Assembly: GCA_000226015.1 (NCBI GenBank)
Contig: JH153116.1
Coordinates: forward strand, 7,483 to 53,689
Length of the DNA: 46,207 nt
Origin: Mnemiopsis leidyi
Taxonomy: Eukaryota; Ctenophora; Tentaculata; Lobata; Bolinopsidae
Direction of reading: 5' to 3'
The notes under the pieces were generated by a model that worked only from the letters and a program-made list of their open reading frames with translations, had not been told where the DNA came from and ran no database searches. Shown here in pieces: positions 40,581 through 46,207 of the stretch. How positions within the stretch are numbered: the stretch's first letter is position 1; every line of letters starts with the position of its first letter. Position numbers and translations under genes: made by a program.

Positions 40581-42416
40581 CTATAAAATCGGATCTAGAG
40601 GTCTGTTGAAGCCGCCTCGGCGGTTCATATACTGTCTGTATTTTCTTTTAGGTACTTTGTGGGTGGCTGATGCGTTACATGAACCGTCGGTGTGCTTGCC
40701 CTGTTAGATAAGATTCGTAACACTACCGGCAATAATCATTATAAGTGTGAACTTAAGATTCGAAGTTTCAATCGAAATTTGAAATAAGAAGAATCCGAGT
40801 TTGTTCTTAAGTTATGAGCTCGTTTGCCTAACCATTATTTAGAAAAAGCAAAAACCTATTTATGTACCTTAGTAGAATCGAAGCTGCTGAATCCCATCAG
40901 TTTGGCCATCTGTTCATCCTCTAGATTGGTGTCATCCTCTAGAGCAGCAGCTAACACGGGATCGTCATCATCTTCCTCCACTGCACAGTTTCATTGGATG
41001 TTAACAAATTTTAGTTCGTTAAATTTTGTCATCGTATCGGGCGTACGTTGTAAGAAGTTATGCTCTCAGCAGCAAAAAATTGTTCGGACATGTAACAAAC
41101 GTATAAAGTACAAAATGTTCGGACACGTAACAAACGTATAAAGTACAAAATGTTCCGACATGTAACACACATTATTTGTATATATATTTTGTATAATATT
41201 AAAACATTTAATACTAAACGTATAAAGTACAAAATGTTCGGACAAGTAACGAACGTATAAAGTACAAAATGTTCGGACATGTAACTAACGTATAAAGTAC
41301 AAAATGTTCAGACATGAAACGAAAGTCTAAAGTACAAAATGTTCGGACATGTAACAAACGTATAAAGTACAAAATGTTCGGACATGTAACAAACGTATAA
41401 AGTACAAAATGTTCGGACATGTAACAAACGTATAAAGTACAAAATGTTCGGACATGCAACGAAAGTCTAACGACAAACCTGGGTTTATTACTCTAGGTCT
41501 GGCCAGCTTTTTCAGAGAATTAACATAGCTATCCACCGCAGAGTCGAATGTTGGCCCCTGATCCTCTTTCTTCCTCAATTTGTCTCTGTCCCTTTCCCGG
41601 TCTCTTTCCCGGTCCCGGTCTCGTCCACGGTCTCTATCTGAGTTTAGAGGACTACGGTCTCTGACATCTCGCCCTCCTCTTCGAGGACTGAAAATGGTTT
41701 CCTTAGTAAGAGTTCCGACGGTTTGAATATTTTCACAAATTTTGTGTTATTGGTCGTAAAAATACGTTGGGACAAATTTTAAGCGTAAAATGTTAGTTCA
41801 GTCTTGAACTTCTTAGAATTATCAGAAATTTGATGAGACACCTGTTTTTATCATTACCTTCTAGTTCTTTCTCTCCGAGGTGACGACCTTCTTGGACTTC
41901 GACTTCTCCTTGGACTCCGACTTCTTCTTGGACTTCGACTTCTTCTTGGACTTCGACTTCTCTTTCTCGGACTTCGGGATCGTCTAGGAGATCTCCTTGC
42001 TCTCTTATAACGTGCTGGCGGGGAGGCACTGTGACTTCTTCTCTTTTCTCGATCTTACGGGAGAATTAACGATTAACGCGGATTTAGAAAACGGGGAATG
42101 TTGTGGCAATATTTCGAATTCTTCTTGATAGATAGTTACGTATAATTTAATTCCCAGTAGCAGCACGATTGACCAATGAGAAGTTAGGTAAGCTTACGTA
42201 AGGTTTCAAAAACATTTGCGACAGCTACCCACAGATAACGTTCTTCTTACGTATGATTAAGGGGAGAGGAAAAGTCCGGGAAGAGCCCAAAAACCCATTG
42301 AGGGGTGCCTTAGGTAAAAATGGGCTTTAAGGAACGTGGCCCCTTCCCTGAATATTAAAAAACTTACTTCTGACTCTAGTTCGACCAAATTCGTCTACCT
42401 CTTCATCACTTGACAT
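40581..42416 (-). CDS. SNRNP27: U4/U6.U5 tri-snRNP 27-kDa protein (SNRNP27) with RS domain
   Basis: Five minus-strand exons: 42368-42416, 41858-42053, 41479-41687, 40868-40980, 40581-40700; 228 residues. SNRNP27 is an RS-domain component of the U4/U6.U5 tri-snRNP and helps activate the spliceosome. The family's C-terminal block is complete: [20 protein letters not shown], then [20 protein letters not shown] and LDPIL-stop, with the 5' splice-site-sensitive FDSTKGK region intact. Exon 2 is a near-perfect RRSRSP repeat and exon 3 begins with a [12 protein letters not shown] tract. The start [16 protein letters not shown] differs from vertebrates, and a non-RS insert ([20 protein letters not shown] then VEEDDDDP) sits between RS and C-terminal domains, making the protein about 70 residues longer than human (155). 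A minisatellite fills intron 3. The minus strand ACTTCTTAG acceptor-like sequence ends five bases before ATG. Confidence 0.93.
41080..41471. repeat. 35-bp minisatellite in SNRNP27 intron 3
   Basis: About nine copies of a 35-base unit (plus strand CGTATAAAGTACAAAATGTT then CGGACATGTAACAAA) form two blocks separated by an AT-rich interruption at about 41170-41215. The array begins eight bases inside the intron donor. Read on the minus strand each unit contains GTTTGT, the same hexamer as the donor of exon 3. It produces long but meaningless minus-strand frames. Confidence 0.95.
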
Positions 42417-43309
42417 GAGATCTAAGAAGTCTTAAATTTAATCTATCGTCCCCGAAAGGTTCAATATAAATTAGCCAACAAACAGATCATAATGTCTACA
42501 GGAGAGGTCCAAAATTGCAAGGAAAAAACAATCGAACAATTCAGCTGCAGTTGAGCTACGTTTCAAGAGACAATGAATATAACGTATACCACGTCTGGCT
42601 AAAAAACAATGTAATTTATTAATCGAAACAAAACTGATAATAAAATTTAATTTACAACTAGACCGGTTGCCTGCAAATAAAATTTGTTGTTGACGCTGAC
42701 ACATTCAAACATCTGATTTGGCACGTGTCTGTATGTTGCTGTGCGGCTGATCGTGCAGAACAACAGTGCCAAGAAATCACTGTCCAACTAAGATCAGTGC
42801 AGAACAAATGCTAGATTTTCCACGTCAGGTCTGCAGCTGCAGAAACAACAAAAAAGTCGAACTTTGGTTAAAACGACCTTATTTATTCTTATTGAACATT
42901 GAGCAGAATATTGAGAATTATTTACTGGCCGCTTATAGTACACAAATCGTTTGTCTACACTCTACATAGAATACTGTTGTAAACGATATAGCCATTTCTA
43001 AAACGATCTTGAGTCCTTTAACAGCGAGTATACTACATGAGCCTTATTAAATATTGCATAAAGAAATATGAAACGTCAAATATACCATTAAATAACATAA
43101 ATTTAAAAACCGTCTGATGACAAGGTATAAAGTGTAAGAATGGCATGAATCAAACTTTGTAAAACTGGGGAACGTGTAAGAGCCACTTCACAGATACGTC
43201 GTGTACATGAACCTCGTGGTAAACCCGCCACTCATTTAAAGTTATCACGTGTTCAGTGATACTCTGTTGATTGTTCGAGAGATAAAGGCACGTCAAGTGG
43301 TTATCATGT
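42417..43309. other. Intergenic region between geminin 3' end and SNRNP27 start
   Basis: This is about 890 bases. AT-rich with short frames only, no recognisable exon or RNA. It should contain the 3' UTR of geminin and the promoter of SNRNP27. Confidence 0.5.
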
Positions 43310-44230
43310 CTACTCTCGTTCGGAACTCAGCAATGATTTTATTTGCTCCTCTTCTTCATGTGAAATGTCCTGGAATTGAAAAAAATGTAAAATTTGATCG
43401 ATGATCTGTAAAACATAATTGAAAGCTTGTCATAGTTTATATGTGACAGGCTAGGGGGACATTTCAGGAAACAGAATAAACAATCTGCCTAAAAAGTGTT
43501 AGATTTTACGAATCAATCGTGTAGCTCGTTTCAATGAAATACAGTAAACTCCGATTAACTTGGCCTCTCGGGTCCTCACACGGTAATTCGGGGCCCCAGG
43601 GTTTTACTGTATTACCAAAATACTAACCAAATTCTCTGGGACGGGAGCTTTCGATTTAAGTAAAATCAGTTGACGTTCAGCCTCTTCAGCTCGTTTGGTT
43701 GTTTCTGTTAACGACAGGTTTAACTCTTCAATCTTTTCTGAAATAATTGTTTGTTAGATTGTTTGTTACTGTGAAATTTAGCGAAAGCCAACTATCACTG
43801 GATTGCAGAATTCGAAGAGGCCTGAGAAAGAAATGATAAATAATGCACTCTTTACAAATTACAAAAGTAATGCCACACAATCAGTATAACTACATTACTC
43901 ACTATAAAGCTCTTCGTTTTCTTCAATCGTAATTTCCAATGCCTCTCGGCGTTGTTCTGCTAAACTTTCAAAATACGTTTCATTTAAAGGTCCGCCAGTT
44001 AATGCAGAAATCATAGCTTCAGCAGCATGATCAGACGTTCCACAGCTAACTTCCGAGTACTGCACTTCAGTTTGGGTGCTTTTACTTGATCGAGAAACTT
44101 TTGGCAATGATTTCACACTGTCTTTACCTTTCACCATTAACCCTCGTTTGAACACATTAGACTGATTCGTAATGGTCGTCAAGGGAGCACGATTTGTCAT
44201 TACATTTTCTTTATTAGCATTGTCACTCAT
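43310..44230 (-). CDS. GMNN: Geminin, DNA replication licensing inhibitor
   Basis: Three minus-strand exons: 43903-44230, 43628-43737, 43310-43369; 165 residues. Geminin binds CDT1 to block origin relicensing in S/G2 and is destroyed by APC/C at mitosis; it also modulates chromatin factors during differentiation. Seen here: NKENV at residues 6-10 (a KEN-box-like degron), RAPL at 14-17 in the place of the geminin destruction box (RxxL), then the CDT1-binding and dimerisation region YFESLAEQRREALEITIEEN, whose human match is [20 protein letters not shown], running into a coiled coil (ELYKKIEELNLSLTETTKRA). The C-terminus is short and acidic (SHEEEEQIKSLLSSERE) and lacks the longer human tail. 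All junctions are in phase. Geminin is an animal-specific gene, which supports the metazoan origin of the window. Confidence 0.93.
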
Positions 44231-44708
44231 TTCAAAACTAGGGAATGAATTTTAGTGAAAAATAGAACCTAGAACATTGAAAATGAAAAATTGGGTTGGA
44301 AATTTAGAACAGTAAACTAACTTAGAATTAACTTAGAAATGTACGACATTTAACTGGACTTGTTCAGTTTGACCAAAAAATATCTATTAAAACATTTAGG
44401 AACTAAGAATTGAAATGTCGTTAACATCAAATTGAATCTATATCAAAGATGCCATAAAACAATAATGTCATGTCTCTTACAAAATTAATGTGACTAACAT
44501 GAACACTTAACAGTTCAATAGACATAATAGTTAATTGATATGAATCGAATTTCATGGCTTCGCTTGGGAAAAATTCAATTTAAACTATCCAAATAACATT
44601 ATTGAACAGAATCATAAATCCAACATCAAAAATCAATACCAGACAATCAAAAGCAATTTCACAATACCCTAAAATTCAACAGAATTGTGAGGCAAAATAA
44701 CAGCTCAT
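44231..44708. other. Short spacer between the HMG-box gene and geminin
   Basis: This 478-base AT-rich sequence lies between two genes on the same (minus) strand. On that strand CATTCCCTAG, an acceptor-like sequence, ends seven bases before the geminin ATG. No other feature is seen. Confidence 0.5.
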
Positions 44709-45485
44709 TCACTGCTTTGGATATTTAAACATATTTGCCATTCCAGGAGCACTGTTACTGTTACCATTTGCAAGAAAATCATTCATTAAATTTTCTGAAA
44801 ATGGGGCCCCAAATTGAGATGACTGAGACGGGACAGAAGATGGGTGATATGGGGTCAACATGGGGGAGAGATGTGTAGGAGTTTGGGAAGGATGTCCAGG
44901 AGTCTGCGCAGAAGGTGGAAAGGGTAGCTCTTCCTCTTCCTCGTCTTCACTGCTACTCATTGCAAACATAAGTTTGTTTTTTCTACTTTCTTCGCGAATT
45001 GATTCTTCATACTGTTCTATGTTGTCACGGTATTTCTCAAAATATTTTTCCCTTTCTTCTTGAGGCAAGGCATTCCAATCTTTGGCTAATTGTCTGGTGA
45101 TCTCATTTCTTGCATCAAACATACCGGCTGGCTGTTCTCTAATTAGTTTCTTAACAGAATCTCTATTCTCTTTACAGTACAGAAAGAAAGCATTTGGGGG
45201 TTTCTTCATTTGCGCTTTGGCATCTAAAAGCGGTTCTGATATTGCACCTGGATATGCTATTTTCTCCCAAACTGAAGGACAGTGAAGACCAAAATCATCA
45301 CCATGATTTTTAAGAACCTGCACGAAATATTTGTTGTGTTTGGAAATCCGTCTTGTATTCTTATTGATGCGCTTTATCTTGGCATGATACAACTTATTGC
45401 TCTGAAGCACTTGATAAGCGTATTCAAGAATTTTCAAATACTTATTCCGCCAAAACTCATTGGCAACATCATCACAATTACTCAT
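44709..45485 (-). CDS. TFPT-like helix plus HMG-box protein, probable INO80-complex subunit
   Basis: This is a single open frame of 258 residues. Residues about 10-66 (EFWRNKYLKILEYAYQVLQS, then KIKRINKNTRRISKHNKYFV and VLKNHGDDFG) resemble TFPT/INO80F, whose human text is YLELGQRCRQIEQVNERVLN, then [20 protein letters not shown] and VLDSYGDDY. Residues about 93-165 are an HMG box (KKPPNAFFLYCKENRDSVKK, ITRQLAKDWNALPQEEREKY). An acidic run (SSSEDEEEEE) and a Pro/Ser/Thr/His-rich tail follow. Vertebrate TFPT has no HMG box, but the fungal INO80 subunits Nhp10 and Nht1 do, so this gene may show the ancestral combined form. It would act in chromatin remodelling in the nucleus. A strong acceptor sequence (TTTCCTCTCCAG on the minus strand) ends about 33 bases before ATG, suggesting a spliced 5' leader. 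The function is inferred from family resemblance. Confidence 0.7.
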   Translation of the reverse strand: MSNCDDVANEFWRNKYLKILEYAYQVLQSNKLYHAKIKRINKNTRRISKHNKYFVQVLKNHGDDFGLHCPSVWEKIAYPGAISEPLLDAKAQMKKPPNAFFLYCKENRDSVKKLIREQPAGMFDARNEITRQLAKDWNALPQEEREKYFEKYRDNIEQYEESIREESRKNKLMFAMSSSEDEEEEELPFPPSAQTPGHPSQTPTHLSPMLTPYHPSSVPSQSSQFGAPFSENLMNDFLANGNSNSAPGMANMFKYPKQ

Positions 45486-45594
45486 GTAGTGTACTCTTAT
45501 TACTACATGCTTTAACCTGGAGAGGAAATTGTTGAAGAATAAGGTAAAGTTGAATAGAAGTCTGAGAAACTTAGATATTTTCTAATGGTCTAAA

Positions 45595-45715
45595 GAAGTC
45601 AGCCAAGCTTATCTCTGCAAAAAGGAGAGTTTCCGGAACTGGTAAAATTACACCTGTCTTTAAGAAAGGAAATAAGGAATGTGTAGAGAACTACAGACCA
45701 GTTTTTATTTTGAAA
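45595..45715 (+). mobile_element. Short LINE reverse-transcriptase fragment
   Basis: The plus strand encodes LQKGEFPEL in one frame and ITPVFKKGNKECVENYRPV in the next. This is the N-terminal conserved block of non-LTR reverse transcriptases (GxxPxxWKxAxVxPIFKKGxxxxxxNYRPISL). A frameshift near 45640 separates the halves. It is a dead fragment unrelated in position to the RT end at 1186-1745. Confidence 0.75.
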
Positions 45716-46207
45716 GGAAAGCAATAATTTCAAGGAAAACAATAATTTTATTAACAGCATTGGCAACCGGACGTGCACGCACGCGCCGCACAAAATACAC
45801 TGCACACATACATCGTAACAAATTCACAATTATCTTTTCTTATTGCTTATTTACTAAATATTTTCCTATCTTAACTTTCAGGTGTTATAGCTTAATATAA
45901 TTACTTAGCTGGTAATTTCCTTAAAATTTTTCCCGTATCTTGCCATTTGGGCCCGAAGGGCCCAAATGACAAGATTGTTTTGATACGTTTTGTGCACGTG
46001 CACAAAAAGTACAAAACAAGGGTTGGCGATCGACAGCGTAAATTTGGATAATTAGCTCAAAAAGCGTCCGTCCGTCCGTCCGTACGTCTGCGCGCACGTC
46101 CGTGCGCACGCTCCTTTATCAAACCTAATTAGATATACGATTACAATTATAGCTTTAACTGCCTCAGCCGCAGAATGTATTCCACATCATAGAAATGTAA
46201 ACATAAT
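45716..46207. repeat. Window edge with palindromes and a CGTC repeat
   Basis: Visible are an inverted repeat CATTTGGGCCC/GGGCCCAAATG at 45944-45968, a perfect 20-base palindrome TTTTGTGCACGTGCACAAAA at 45988-46007, a (CGTC)n run at about 46065-46083, and a GTGCGCAC word after it. No gene is supported. Such clustered palindromes with simple repeats are typical of the ends of DNA transposons, but no transposase or partner end is in view. Confidence 0.6.

Noticed and set aside
31257..41471. Regular repeat arrays that might be mistaken for CRISPR
   Set aside because: Units are contiguous without unique spacers, there are no cas genes, and the host is a eukaryote.
41029..41578. Minus-strand frames repeating [20 protein letters not shown]
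   Set aside because: They are translations of the 35-base minisatellite inside SNRNP27 intron 3, with no splice or start support.

Overview
This is nuclear DNA of an invertebrate animal: spliced genes with GT-AG introns, about 60% AT, animal-specific genes (geminin, lipin, a PHF20-type Tudor/PHD regulator, aspartyl beta-hydroxylase relatives), LINE remnants and two assembly gaps (13848-13857 and 27964-28300). Very short apparent 5' leaders that begin at splice-acceptor-like sequence (clearest before RRP15, PSMA4 and the HMG-box gene) suggest a lineage with spliced-leader trans-splicing, such as some cnidarians and ctenophores. I cannot fix the species from sequence alone.

Layout. 1-3.3 kb: mobile-element debris (LINE reverse-transcriptase end, GIY-YIG endonuclease piece). 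3.3-11.5 kb, plus strand: RRP15 (ribosome biogenesis), PSMA4 (20S proteasome alpha), then a lipin-type phosphatidate phosphatase in about 16 exons. 11.6-15.1 kb: repeat-rich intergenic DNA with a foldback element and arrays of small palindromes. 15.2-25.4 kb, plus strand: two tandem relatives of aspartyl/asparaginyl beta-hydroxylase (ASPH). The first is only a membrane anchor plus an acidic VEEA-repeat tail, like vertebrate junctin/junctate. The second adds the TPR region and a hydroxylase fold that has lost most Fe- and 2-oxoglutarate-binding residues. Both have reading-frame breaks. 26.4-39.9 kb, minus strand: a 27-exon PHF20/PHF20L1-like gene of about 2,320 residues with tandem Tudor domains, AT-hook, C2H2 finger and PHD finger; one intron holds four tRNA-Gly(UCC) copies. 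40.6-45.5 kb, minus strand: SNRNP27, geminin, and a gene joining a TFPT-like INO80-subunit helix to an HMG box. The right edge has another LINE fragment and palindromes.

Most of the genes are housekeeping or nuclear-regulatory (ribosome, proteasome, lipid, splicing, replication licensing, chromatin) with no obvious shared pathway. The most notable points are the degenerate ASPH pair, and three minisatellites that start at or beside a 5' splice site, two of them duplicating the exon end and donor in multiples of three bases.
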